DNA of 8,583 nt from Acidobacteriaceae bacterium (GCA_003135495.1 PLBX01000532.1:7789-16371); one strand, 5' to 3'; counted from the stretch's first letter, positions 1 through 7,008 are shown. The notes: a model not told the origin generated them from the letters alone. Numbers and translations are program-made.

Positions 1-884
1 CGCTTCGAAAGGTCGCGAGCCGCTAGAAGGACGGCATCGTTTAACACGTGGGCGACTTTCGGTGGAGTATAGACCGGAGTCACGGGAGGAGCGCCCACGG
101 GTAGACCATTGATTATTGGCCCTTGTGGACCAAGCGGGCCGCTGGTGACGGGAGGACCGTTATTCGCTCCGCTGTATCCCTTGACCTCGTTCAAGGCAAC
201 CGTTAGTTGTTTGCCGACACCTTCGAAGTCCGTAACTCGGCTCACGGTGCTGCTGTAGGTGTAGATTCCGACCTCGTCGAACTGGCTGAAGGCTCCCTGT
301 AGCGCCGACAGTGTCTCTTGGACTTTATGCAGGCCAACGTCCGGCATTCCGGTGTCAAAAATTACGGCAGCGGATAAAGGAAATGGATCACTGGTAAAGA
401 ACTTCAGAGTCTGTTTTTGCCCAGCTTCCAGGACAGAAAAATCTTTGGGCAGCAAGCCGCCGACCAACCGTCCGGCATTGTCAGTTACGGTGACGGGTAG
501 GAGGACCAGGTTCGTGGTCACGGTGATGGTGTAAAGATCGGCGCCGGTTTCTGAATCCTTCGGAACGCTGCCAGCTGGGACCGTCCTAACGGGAGGCATG
601 GGAGGCGGAGCCGGGGTATTGGCCGCAGGTGCGGAATTGGGGTTGCTTCGAGGTAGTTCTTTGGATCCGGTGGTCACTCCTGCTCCGGAATCGTCTGGAG
701 CGGGAGTGTTCGAGCTGCTGTCTTCGTCCGCTCCCGGGCGTGGGCTGGGCGCTGCAGGAGGTGGGATGGGCCGCGTGGCCGAGGGAGCGTCGGGAATATC
801 CTCGGGCTTCTGTTGCGCTGCCAAGAGGCCCGAAAGCGTTAAAATGAGCCCTAACATCACGAATCGGCTACTTTTTCTCGACAT
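1..884 (-). CDS. Secreted vWA-domain protein, acidobacterial type, 3' part outside window (vwA-A)
   Basis: The reading frame starts at ATG 884 and stays open for 294 codons to the window edge, so the C-terminus is missing. AAAGGGTGG lies just upstream as ribosome binding site. Residues 1-23 form a signal peptide (basic start, hydrophobic stretch, LLAA). A Pro/Ser/Ala-rich low-complexity linker follows to about residue 113, then the segment TITVTTNLVLLPVTVTD that opens proteins of the TIGR03436 type, and PKDFSVLEAG at 146-155. The vWA fold begins around residue 170. The metal site (MIDAS), normally DxSxS, reads D177-T-G-M-P, and the region matching the usual GTALYDA reads AHVLNDA (278-284), so both Ser and the Thr are lost. 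Residues 249-257 are GPLGPQGPI, shared with the divergent neighbour. Family membership is clear. Its role is unknown, but export and protein-protein binding are inferred. Metal-dependent binding looks unlikely. Confidence 0.85.
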   Translation of the reverse strand, partial: MSRKSSRFVMLGLILTLSGLLAAQQKPEDIPDAPSATRPIPPPAAPSPRPGADEDSSSNTPAPDDSGAGVTTGSKELPRSNPNSAPAANTPAPPPMPPVRTVPAGSVPKDSETGADLYTITVTTNLVLLPVTVTDNAGRLVGGLLPKDFSVLEAGQKQTLKFFTSDPFPLSAAVIFDTGMPDVGLHKVQETLSALQGAFSQFDEVGIYTYSSTVSRVTDFEGVGKQLTVALNEVKGYSGANNGPPVTSGPLGPQGPIINGLPVGAPPVTPVYTPPKVAHVLNDAVLLAARDLSK

Positions 885-897
885 CCAGCCACCCTTT

Positions 898-927
898 ATC
901 TTTCCGAGTCAAATCTTTCCGAGTCAA
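898..927. repeat. Exact tandem duplication of a 15-bp unit
   Basis: The unit ATCTTTCCGAGTCAA occurs twice head to tail (898-912 and 913-927), 13 bp upstream of the vwA-A start. Read on the minus strand each copy contains TTGACT, which resembles a -35 hexamer, so the duplication may touch the vwA-A promoter. I could not place a convincing -10 at the right distance. It could also be a binding site or a chance slippage duplication. The rest of 885-1087, between the divergent vwA-A and vwA-B starts, shows nothing else that is clear. Confidence 0.7.
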
Positions 928-1087
928 TATTGCTGCGTTGAGTCCCGCTTCCCTACAGACCTGCCAGTTCCTATGATTCGGCTAATGGCTTATTTTTCAT
1001 TCCTTGAGATGCCCGAGCGCGATACTTTGGTGCATCTAACCACTACAGCCTTGTACAGGATAGACTAGCAAAGTCTCGAAAAAACTG

Positions 1088-2167
1088 ATGGCCAACTCTC
1101 AACGTAGATTTTTTTGTCTCATTTCGGTATTTGCTCTGGCGCTGTCGATTCCATTGGCCAGCCAAAATTCGGCGCCGCAAAACTCGACTGCACCGGCTTC
1201 CGCGCCACAGACAGCGGGCTCTGACTCTAGCGGGCAATCTCAGGATCAGTCACTCGAAACGTTGAAGGTGAATGTCGACGTTGTGCAGCTATTCTTCAAC
1301 GTCAAAGATAAGCATGGAGCGTTGATTCCAAATCTTAATAAAGATAACTTCGATCTTTTTGAGGACGGGAAGCCGCAGACAATTAAATATTTCAAACCGG
1401 AATCCGATCTTCCGTTGACTCTCGGCATCCTGATTGATTCGAGCGGCAGCCAGATGCGTGTTCTCGACATGGAAAAAGAAGTTGGAGCTTCGTTCCTGGA
1501 GAGCACGCTCCGCCAAAAAGACGAGGCATTCGTTATCAGCTTTGATGTCGACATTACCCTGCTTCAGGATTTCACCAACTCAGTGAGCCGTCTCCGACGC
1601 GCGCTCAATCAAGCAAAGATTAATACTGGTGGAGTGAGCTGTGCGGGAGGTCCCCTCGGCCCTCAGGGTCCGATTCCGTGCTCTTCGACCGGTCCGAGAG
1701 GAACTGCGCTTTATGATGCGGTTTACCTTGCCTCGCATGACGAGCTCAGTCATGAAGTGGGGCGGAAGGCGATGATCTTACTTACGGATGGAGAGGATCA
1801 AGGGAGCCGTTTGAAAATTAAAGACGCGATCGAAGCTGCACAGAAAGCGGATGCCATCTGTTACGTGCTGCTGATTGCTGACCGGGGGTTCTACGGCATG
1901 GGCATGTATTCCGGCGATTCGGAGATGAGAAAACTCACCGAGGAAACCGGCGGCCGTATGATCCAGGTGGGAAACAAGATTGAAAAGCTCCGCGAAGCCT
2001 TCGACCAAATTTCCCATGAGTTGCGCAGCCAGTACAACATTGGTTACGTCCCCACCAACACCGTGCGCGACGGATCTTTCCGCAAAGTTGAAATCAAGCC
2101 CAAGCAGCATGAGTATAAGATTCAGGCGCGTAGCGGGTACTATGCCACCCCTCGTCACGAGGAGTAA
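1088..2167 (+). CDS. Secreted vWA-domain protein, acidobacterial type, complete (vwA-B)
   Basis: This is a complete 359-residue protein of the TIGR03436-like family. A signal peptide covers about residues 1-25 (MANSQRR, hydrophobic core, SIPLAS). A short Ser/Gln/Ala-rich linker follows to about residue 56, then VNVDVVQLFFNVKDKHG and the NFDLFEDGKPQ segment. The vWA domain spans roughly 108-315. Its MIDAS is intact: D117-S-S-G-S121, T206 in GTALYDA, and D234 in LLTDGED. Residues 188-196 hold a GPLGPQGPI insert bracketed by C185 and C198, which could form a disulfide in the periplasm. The C-terminal ELRSQYNIGYVPTN followed by FRKVEI is the usual family ending. The ribosome binding site is weak (A-rich, no GGAGG), and the start was chosen because it gives the signal peptide. 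Divergent from vwA-A. The function is not known; metal-dependent binding to a partner in the envelope is inferred. Confidence 0.9.
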   Translation: MANSQRRFFCLISVFALALSIPLASQNSAPQNSTAPASAPQTAGSDSSGQSQDQSLETLKVNVDVVQLFFNVKDKHGALIPNLNKDNFDLFEDGKPQTIKYFKPESDLPLTLGILIDSSGSQMRVLDMEKEVGASFLESTLRQKDEAFVISFDVDITLLQDFTNSVSRLRRALNQAKINTGGVSCAGGPLGPQGPIPCSSTGPRGTALYDAVYLASHDELSHEVGRKAMILLTDGEDQGSRLKIKDAIEAAQKADAICYVLLIADRGFYGMGMYSGDSEMRKLTEETGGRMIQVGNKIEKLREAFDQISHELRSQYNIGYVPTNTVRDGSFRKVEIKPKQHEYKIQARSGYYATPRHEE

Positions 2168-2213
2168 ATTCTCTCTCGCCAGCAGCCAAAAGTGGACTAC
2201 CCCGCGGCAACAG

Positions 2214-2230
2214 TGCCGGCTAAGCTGGCA
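2214..2230. other. Short hairpin downstream of vwA-B
   Basis: TGCCGGC and GCTGGCA can pair as a 7-bp stem (one G-T pair) around a TAA loop, 47 bp after the vwA-B stop codon. No T run follows, so an intrinsic terminator is doubtful. Confidence 0.3.
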
Positions 2231-2311
2231 TCCAAGATTTGCCAATGCCTAAAAGCATAACTTCGTCTGTTTTAAGATCCGTTTATCACAGCGGTCAAGA
2301 CTACTCTCGTT

Positions 2312-2334
2312 GTTAAATTCGAGGTTAAATTCGA
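2312..2334. repeat. Two copies of GTTAAATTCGA, 12-bp period
   Basis: Exact 11-bp copies lie at 2312-2322 and 2324-2334, directly before the ribosome binding site of the His-rich small protein gene. The spacing of 12 bp places them close to the same face of the helix. They may be an operator or part of the 5' leader; no function is shown. Confidence 0.6.
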
Positions 2335-2347
2335 TGAAGGAGAACAT

Positions 2348-2638
2348 ATGACGCGTACTATCAGAATTCTTGCCGTGGCCTTGCTGACTATTGTCGGCTT
2401 GGTAGGGACGTCCCTGCCAGCTCGGGCGGATGATCGGGACGAACACCGCGCGCGCTGTGAACGGCGCATTCACGCAGCACAAGACAAGCTGCGCGAAGCG
2501 GTTCAGAAGCACGGTGAAGACAGCAAACAGGCGCACAAGCGTCACGAGCAACTGGAACAGGTAAAGCGCGATTGCCCTGACTACCATGACACGGAGCATC
2601 ATGACATGGATCATCACGACGACCACGATCAGCACTAG
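2348..2638 (+). CDS. Small secreted protein with His/Asp-rich tail, possibly metal-binding
   Basis: This 96-residue protein has a good ribosome binding site (AAGGAG, 6 bases before ATG). Residues 1-27 form a signal peptide (MTRTIRIL, hydrophobic core, PARA before the expected cleavage). The mature part is highly charged and probably helical (about 29-75, rich in Arg, Lys, Glu, His). It holds just two cysteines, C37 and C76, which bracket this helical part. The last 17 residues contain seven His and six Asp (pattern YHDTEHHDMDHHDDHDQH from residue 79). Such tails are known to bind divalent metals such as nickel, zinc, copper or cobalt, so a periplasmic metal-binding or buffering role is inferred. 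I do not recognise a named family. The gene appears to stand alone: it is 180 bp from vwA-B and is followed by a strong inverted repeat before convergent genes. The exact metal, if any, cannot be read from the sequence. Confidence 0.75.
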   Translation: MTRTIRILAVALLTIVGLVGTSLPARADDRDEHRARCERRIHAAQDKLREAVQKHGEDSKQAHKRHEQLEQVKRDCPDYHDTEHHDMDHHDDHDQH

Positions 2639-2668
2639 ACATCCAATTCAGTTTGAGGATGATACAAA

Positions 2669-2694
2669 GGCCCATGCGGAATCGAGCATGGGCC
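2669..2694. terminator. Likely bidirectional terminator between convergent genes
   Basis: GGCCCATGC (2669-2677) and GCATGGGCC (2686-2694) form a perfect 9-bp stem with an 8-base loop. It lies 30 bp after the His-rich protein gene and 47 bp beyond the end of the convergent CAP gene. The flank on the plus strand is ATTTGCTT and on the minus strand TTTGTAT, so T tails are short on both sides. Position between convergent genes supports terminator function in both directions. Confidence 0.7.
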
Positions 2695-2741
2695 ATTTGC
2701 TTGTGGCATTCTGGAGTTTCGCAGCTGTAGCGGGGGCTCTT

Positions 2742-3197
2742 CTATTGAGCGTGCGAAAAGTCTTCCACGGCGAAAAGCTGGCCGTTCTTTTCGATGACGC
2801 CAATTCCAACGGAATCCATATCCGTGTCGAGAATGTTGGAACGGTGTGGCGGGGAATGCATGAATTGCGAGTGAATAAATTCCGCCGTCGGGCCCTGGGT
2901 TACGTTTTCCGAAAGTGAGCTAAAGCGCGCGCCAGTATGTTTCACGCGGGTAGAGAGATCCGGTTCTCCATCGAACTCATGCTGAGCGGTTCGATGTTCC
3001 GCCATAACTACAGCGTGCCGGCGCGCTGCCTTCACTAATGATTCGTTTCGCCGAAGCGAGGGCAATCCCTGCGCCTGTCGTGCCTGGTTGACCGAAGCAT
3101 AGAGCGCATTTTCTGCACGGGCCACTGGTGTCTGAGGGTAGGCGGTCGAACACAGCATGATTAGTGCGATTGTTGCGAACAACATTTTGATTCGCAT
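2742..3197 (-). CDS. Secreted CAP/SCP-domain protein
   Basis: This 151-residue protein is a small bacterial member of the CAP (SCP/Tpx-1/Ag5/PR-1) superfamily, usually exported. The ATG at 3197 is chosen because it begins a clear signal peptide (MRIKMLFATIALIMLCSTAYPQ) and is preceded by AGGA nine bases upstream. The frame stays open upstream to 3473, but that extension overlaps the DUF3052 gene and looks non-coding. The domain begins at about residue 28 (ENALYASVNQARQAQGLP). It continues with RRHAVVMAEH (59-68), the SEN motif at 96-98, HSPPHRSNIL (114-123), GIGV (131-134) and a final FAVEDF strand (142-147). This is the typical order, including the cavity His and Glu positions (H68, E97, H118). 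C16 lies in the hydrophobic part of the signal peptide and does not fit a lipobox. It lies 92 bp downstream of the DUF3052 gene, perhaps co-transcribed. The substrate or ligand is unknown. Confidence 0.88.
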   Translation of the reverse strand: MRIKMLFATIALIMLCSTAYPQTPVARAENALYASVNQARQAQGLPSLRRNESLVKAARRHAVVMAEHRTAQHEFDGEPDLSTRVKHTGARFSSLSENVTQGPTAEFIHSQFMHSPPHRSNILDTDMDSVGIGVIEKNGQLFAVEDFSHAQ

Positions 3198-3289
3198 GTT
3201 GATATTCCTGAATTCAATAGAACGCGGAGAACCGCATGAAGGCAAGTTACGAATGCCGGGGGGAGTGGCGGCGAACGTTGTTAATACGG

Positions 3290-3712
3290 CTATTTCAAAG
3301 ATTTGTTTGCAGGGCGATTCTTGAGTGGGATAACGAACTTCAAGGCCGACCAAACATCTGTCACTGCGCAGACTTTCACGTCGACGAGGCCAACGTCCAG
3401 CCCGGCTTGTCGAACTATATCTCCTGTGAGGTCGGTGGACACGCCTGAGCTTTTCTTTGGCCACGAAATCCAAAGCATGCCTGCCGGGGCTAAAGATTTA
3501 GCTGATCGGAGCAGATCGAGTTCCAAGGCTGCACGCGATTTAACGAACAAGAAAATGAAGTCGAGTGCTTTGCTGCTGTTAGCGATTATGCATTTCGCCA
3601 GAGAATCGCGAAGTTCGTTCTTTACGTCGTCTGGCACATGCAGCAGAGCAGCGCGGAAATGATCCTTGAGACCCAGCTTTTTCGCTAACGGAGTTCCTGA
3701 ATATCCAGGCAT
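3290..3712 (-). CDS. DUF3052-like protein
   Basis: This 140-residue cytoplasmic protein (no signal peptide or membrane helix) matches my memory of the DUF3052 family in its opening GYSGTPLAKKLGLK (3-16), the central WISWPKK (81-87) and the closing WSALKFVIPLKNR (121-133). The length is usual for that family, which has no established function. The LDFIFLFVKS segment (50-59) and the two Trp motifs resemble a small alpha/beta fold. No clear GGAGG precedes the ATG; the start is set by the conserved N-terminus. It is followed by the CAP gene in the same direction. Upstream, 64 to 98 bases before the start, lie three phased GAGTTCGC repeats that could be a control site. The family call is good; a biochemical role is not proposed. 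Confidence 0.8.
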   Translation of the reverse strand: MPGYSGTPLAKKLGLKDHFRAALLHVPDDVKNELRDSLAKCIIANSSKALDFIFLFVKSRAALELDLLRSAKSLAPAGMLWISWPKKSSGVSTDLTGDIVRQAGLDVGLVDVKVCAVTDVWSALKFVIPLKNRPANKSLK

Positions 3713-3775
3713 AAAGAGCTTAACTGGAGTTTGTTACCTTAACCCTGAGAGTCGCTTAGTGAATACTTTTATCAC

Positions 3776-3810
3776 GCGAACTCAATCGTGCGAACTCATA
3801 TCGCGAACTC
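3776..3810. repeat. Three phased direct repeats GAGTTCGC (minus strand)
   Basis: The octamer GCGAACTC on the plus strand occurs at 3776-3783, 3790-3797 and 3803-3810, with periods of 14 and 13 bp. On the minus strand each GAGTTCGC is followed by a GAT within a few bases, so the unit is wider than eight bases. The cluster sits between the vwA-C stop and the DUF3052 start, where it could be an operator for DUF3052. Confidence 0.65.
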
Positions 3811-3813
3811 TCG

Positions 3814-4947
3814 CTACTGCTTGGGAGCGTAATAACCTTTGCGGGTGCGCACTTTGAGGCCTCGTTCCTGCGCTACGATTTCAATGGTGCGATAGCGGCC
3901 ATCGGCAGCAAAATTGGCTGGCTTATAGGCGACGGCATATTGGCTGCGAAGCTCTTCCTGAATAGAGAGAAATGCATCGGACACATCGCGCATCTGGAAA
4001 GGGAAGAAGGCTCGGCCTCCCGTGGCTTCTGCGATGCGCTCGAGCACTCTGTCGCCCTTGTCCTTCATGCCGCTGATGTTGGTGCTAATTGTGTACACAA
4101 TTACTTCTGCGCGTGCCGCCATATCGATGGCTTCCTCGCGCGTCACGTGACTGAGGTTATCGTCTCCGTCGCTCAATAAAATTATGGCGCGCCGCACTGG
4201 GCCTGATTGTTCTTGTTTGAGCAGCTTGTCGCGGCAGGCGAAATAAAGTGCGTCGTACATGGCGGTGCCGCCGCCCGCCCGCAACATTCTTACTCCCTTG
4301 GAGAGACCTTCTGTGCTGTCGGTGAAATCCTGCGTAACCTCGGGGGTGGCATCGAAGCCGACGACGAACGCCTTGTCGTAATGGGGGCGAATGATGGAGT
4401 TCAGAAATTCGATGGCTGCTTCCTGCTCGAATTTGAAACGATCGCGAACCGAATTGCTGGCGTCGACGAGCAGCCCGACCTGCAGAGGCAAATCGGTTTC
4501 ACTACGAAAGCTGCGCAGCTCGGCCGGTCGCCGATCGTCGATTACCTTGAATTCGTCGCGCTTTAAATCCTTGATGTAGTGGCCGTGCCGGTCGGTAACG
4601 GTGAATACTACGCGGACTTCATTGACGGCACTGACGATTGTGGTGACCGACTCGTCGGAATCAGACTTGGGAGCTTTCTCGGGCTTCTGATCTTCCGCTG
4701 CTGGGGCGGTCGGAGCGGCAGGCGCAGATCGGGTTGGCGACGGGGCAGATTGTGGTGATGTGCTCGGCTGCTGGGGCGAAGAGGCCCCCGCCGCGGGCGT
4801 TGGGGATTCTTTTTGCGTGGCTGCGCTGTTTTGTTCGGGTGAATCTTGTTGGGCCGGGGCGGACGAAGCAGAGGGTGCCGTTTGACTGGCGAGCGAGCCA
4901 ACCAGCACGGAAGAGACGACCAAAGGTAGAAGAATGCGAAATTTCAT
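3814..4947 (-). CDS. Secreted vWA-domain protein, acidobacterial type, complete (vwA-C)
   Basis: This is a 377-residue protein of the same TIGR03436-like family as the two genes to the left. Signal peptide at about 1-21 (MKFRILLPL, hydrophobic core, GSLAS). A long Ala/Pro/Ser/Gln linker covers about 22-100, much longer than in vwA-B. Then VNEVRVVFTVTDRHGHY and the DEFKVIDDRRP segment (131-141) lead into the vWA domain (about 154-335). The MIDAS is complete: D162-A-S-N-S166, T228 in GGGTAMYDA, D260 in LLSDGDD. It lacks the GPLGPQGPI insert of the other two copies. The family ending ELRSQYAVAYKPANF is at 332-346. No ribosome binding site is visible (the bases before ATG read TTTCTCCTG), but a TATAAT lies 29 bases upstream. 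It is probably its own transcription unit. Function unknown; an envelope binding or assembly role is inferred. Confidence 0.9.
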   Translation of the reverse strand: MKFRILLPLVVSSVLVGSLASQTAPSASSAPAQQDSPEQNSAATQKESPTPAAGASSPQQPSTSPQSAPSPTRSAPAAPTAPAAEDQKPEKAPKSDSDESVTTIVSAVNEVRVVFTVTDRHGHYIKDLKRDEFKVIDDRRPAELRSFRSETDLPLQVGLLVDASNSVRDRFKFEQEAAIEFLNSIIRPHYDKAFVVGFDATPEVTQDFTDSTEGLSKGVRMLRAGGGTAMYDALYFACRDKLLKQEQSGPVRRAIILLSDGDDNLSHVTREEAIDMAARAEVIVYTISTNISGMKDKGDRVLERIAEATGGRAFFPFQMRDVSDAFLSIQEELRSQYAVAYKPANFAADGRYRTIEIVAQERGLKVRTRKGYYAPKQ

Positions 4948-4975
4948 CAGGAGAAACGGTTAGCTTGATTCAGTC

Positions 4976-4981
4976 ATTATA
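4976..4981 (-). promoter_or_regulatory. Consensus -10 box for vwA-C
   Basis: TATAAT reads on the minus strand at 4981-4976, which would start transcription about 20 bases before the vwA-C ATG. No good -35 is present at 16-18 bp (TCATTG at 17 bp), so the match may be partly fortuitous. Confidence 0.4.
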
Positions 4982-5024
4982 AACCGCCAAGGCCGCAGCA
5001 ATGACGGCATTTGGGACCGGGCAA

Positions 5025-6068
5025 CTAATGGCCAGGTTCTGCCCGAGGTCCTTCAGCCACGGCGACTTCCAGACTGTCCATTAAAGTTTGCAAATCTTCT
5101 GGCAAGGGTCGAGAAAACTTCAGGGATTCTTTGGTCCGCGGATGTACTAACTCGAGCGCTGCAGAATGCAGGAAATTACGATCAAGCTTCATGGTGGCAG
5201 GCATTCCTGCTGCTCGCCGCTTGTTCGACTGCGATCGCAATTCGCCTGGAGCACCATATAGCGAGTCGCCTACTACTGGATGTCCAAGCGATGACATGTG
5301 GACGCGAATCTGGTGGGTGCGTCCGGTTTCGATTTTGACTTCAACTAGCGCGAACTTGCCGTACGGGGAATCAATCTTTCGCTGGACCTTGTAATGAGTG
5401 ACCGCCTCGCGGCCTCCGAAGCCTCGTGTCGTCATTCGCGTGCGGCGCTGGGAGTGGCGACTGATGGCGCTCTGGATGGTGCCGCGATCTTCCTTGGGCC
5501 AGCCGTGTATTAGCGCGAGATAGGTCTTGTGCACTTCGCGACCGCTGAACTGCTTGGCCAGCCGCTGATGGGATTCATCGTTCTTTGCGACTACCATCAG
5601 GCCGCTGGTGGCGCGATCCAGGCGATGAACGATGCCAGGACGCAGATCGCCGCCGACGCCGGAGAGAGTCTTGAAATGATGTAGGAGTGCGTTGACCAAT
5701 GTTCCGCGATTGCGCGCGTCGTCGGTCGCTCCCGCCCCGGCATGTACCATCATGCCCGCGGGCTTGTTGACGATGGCCAGGTCGTCGTCTTCATACACGA
5801 TATCGAGCGCGATCTCTTCCGCCATCGCGCGCAAAGGCAGGGCGTGCGGGGGCCCCTTCAACATAATTTGCTCGTCCCCCTTCAGCCGTAGCGATGCCTT
5901 CGCCGCCGTAGCGTTCACCAGTACTTCGCCTCTGTCGATGAGTTGCTGCACGCGGGCGCGACTGACCTCCGACGAAGTAATTTCGGAAAGATGTGCCGCC
6001 AGGTATTGGTCGAGGCGCTGACCCGCGCCATCTGACGAGACGACGAGAGTCATGGGGAATTTGGGCAT
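5025..6068 (-). CDS. rluD: 23S rRNA pseudouridine synthase, RluD type (RluA family)
   Basis: This 347-residue enzyme isomerises uridine to pseudouridine in RNA. The family includes RluD, which modifies helix 69 of 23S rRNA. An S4 RNA-binding domain is visible at about 17-75 (QRLDQYLAAHL, then SRARVQQLIDRGEVLVN). The catalytic domain follows: YEDDDLAIVNKPAGMMVH (92-109), the active-site motif HRLDRATSG (148-156) with catalytic Asp D151, and GRTHQIRVHMSSLGHPVVGD (249-268). The presence of the S4 domain favours RluD over RluA; the exact target uridines cannot be read from sequence. The start at 6068 has no good ribosome binding site; Met6 (6053) is an alternative and would match families starting near the S4 domain. 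It lies 21 bp downstream of lgt and probably shares its transcript. Confidence 0.9.
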   Translation of the reverse strand: MPKFPMTLVVSSDGAGQRLDQYLAAHLSEITSSEVSRARVQQLIDRGEVLVNATAAKASLRLKGDEQIMLKGPPHALPLRAMAEEIALDIVYEDDDLAIVNKPAGMMVHAGAGATDDARNRGTLVNALLHHFKTLSGVGGDLRPGIVHRLDRATSGLMVVAKNDESHQRLAKQFSGREVHKTYLALIHGWPKEDRGTIQSAISRHSQRRTRMTTRGFGGREAVTHYKVQRKIDSPYGKFALVEVKIETGRTHQIRVHMSSLGHPVVGDSLYGAPGELRSQSNKRRAAGMPATMKLDRNFLHSAALELVHPRTKESLKFSRPLPEDLQTLMDSLEVAVAEGPRAEPGH

Positions 6069-6089
6069 GGGGAAGGGAACTGGTAAATG

Positions 6090-6896
6090 CTAGATGTTAT
6101 TTTGTGCCGGCACTCGCTTCGGCACTCCACTCTTGAACCACCAGATCAAGCCGCCAGCGAGTACGAGCAGAATTGAAATGAGCTGGGTTCCTGTCATCAG
6201 TCCGCCGAAGACTTCGCCGCGTCCGGGATCGTCGCGCAGAAATTCGATGAAGTAGCGCTCGATTCCGTAGAGGATCATGAACGTGCCCCAGATCTGCCCA
6301 TCGAATTTTTTGCGCTTGAAGAGCCACATGAGGAGAACAAAATTGAAGAACTCAGCCGCAGCTTCGATCAGTTGCGTGGGTTCGATGCGCACGCCTAGAG
6401 GTGTTCCGCTGACGGCGTTAGCGAGGGGATTGGTGAAGACGACGCCCCAGAAGTGATTCGTCGGCTTGCCGTAGCAGCATCCGGCGGAGAAACAGCCGAA
6501 GCGGCCGAGCACATGGCCAAAAGCAAGCCCCGGAGCGAAGCCATCCGTAGTGCGGAGCATAGGCATGTGGTGACGACGCATATACCACACCGCGGCGAGC
6601 AGGGCGGCGATCAGTCCGCCGGAAAATACGCCTCCTGCCTGTAGCGTGTTGAGACTGAAAATCTCGCGCCAATTGCTGGCATAGGTGCTCCAGTCATTGA
6701 CGATGTAGAGAACCTTGGCACCGATAATGCCGGCGAGGACGACGAGAATGCCGAGGTTCCATGCGTCGTCGCCGTTGATGCCTTGCTTCTCGGAATTGCG
6801 GACGCTGATCCAGAGGCCGATCAGAACGCCGGACGCGACGAGCACGCCGTAGGTGGGCAGGTAGAAACTGCCTATGTGAAAAAGTCTGGGGAACAC
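6090..6896 (-). CDS. lgt: Prolipoprotein diacylglyceryl transferase
   Basis: Lgt moves the diacylglyceryl group of phosphatidylglycerol to the lipobox cysteine of prolipoproteins in the inner membrane, the first step of lipoprotein maturation. The protein is 268 residues, the usual length, with hydrophobic segments at about 17-31, 47-66, 88-106, 184-193 and 236-253. The family landmarks are FHIGSFYLPTYGVLV at the start, GGVFSGGLIAALLA (88-101), the signature HVLGRFGCFSAGCCYG (128-143), the EPTQLIEA segment (172-179) and RYFIEFLRDD (214-223) with the conserved Arg. The Cys-containing signature replaces the E. coli GRIGNFINGE form and is known from other phyla. The start codon is GTG (6896), chosen because it gives the conserved N-terminus; GGAG lies rather far upstream. 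First gene of a likely lgt-rluD pair. Confidence 0.96.
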   Translation of the reverse strand: MFPRLFHIGSFYLPTYGVLVASGVLIGLWISVRNSEKQGINGDDAWNLGILVVLAGIIGAKVLYIVNDWSTYASNWREIFSLNTLQAGGVFSGGLIAALLAAVWYMRRHHMPMLRTTDGFAPGLAFGHVLGRFGCFSAGCCYGKPTNHFWGVVFTNPLANAVSGTPLGVRIEPTQLIEAAAEFFNFVLLMWLFKRKKFDGQIWGTFMILYGIERYFIEFLRDDPGRGEVFGGLMTGTQLISILLVLAGGLIWWFKSGVPKRVPAQNNI

Positions 6897-7008
6897 GTTA
6901 GTTTAGATGCTCCGGAAAAGGGCTAAGTGCCTGAAGAGAGTCTAGCAGAGGCTAAGATTTGAAGTACGGACGTTATCGCCGATTGCTGAGTGGAACCGAA
7001 TGCATAGG

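Noticed and set aside
598..1068. 156-residue Gly-rich open frame on the plus strand
   Set aside because: It is antisense to the signal peptide and Pro/Ser linker of vwA-A and runs through the intergenic space; no recognisable domain.
3198..3473. N-terminal extension of the CAP protein up to an ATG at 3473
   Set aside because: It overlaps the well-supported DUF3052 gene, is rich in Arg and Ser without domain features, and would put a clear signal peptide in the middle of the protein.
4207..4566. 119-residue open frame on the plus strand
   Set aside because: Antisense to the vWA core of vwA-C, which has full motif support.
6468..6515. Cys-rich GRFGCFSAGCCYG in Lgt taken as a metal site or odd variant
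   Set aside because: The Cys form of the Lgt signature is known from several phyla, so it is ordinary.
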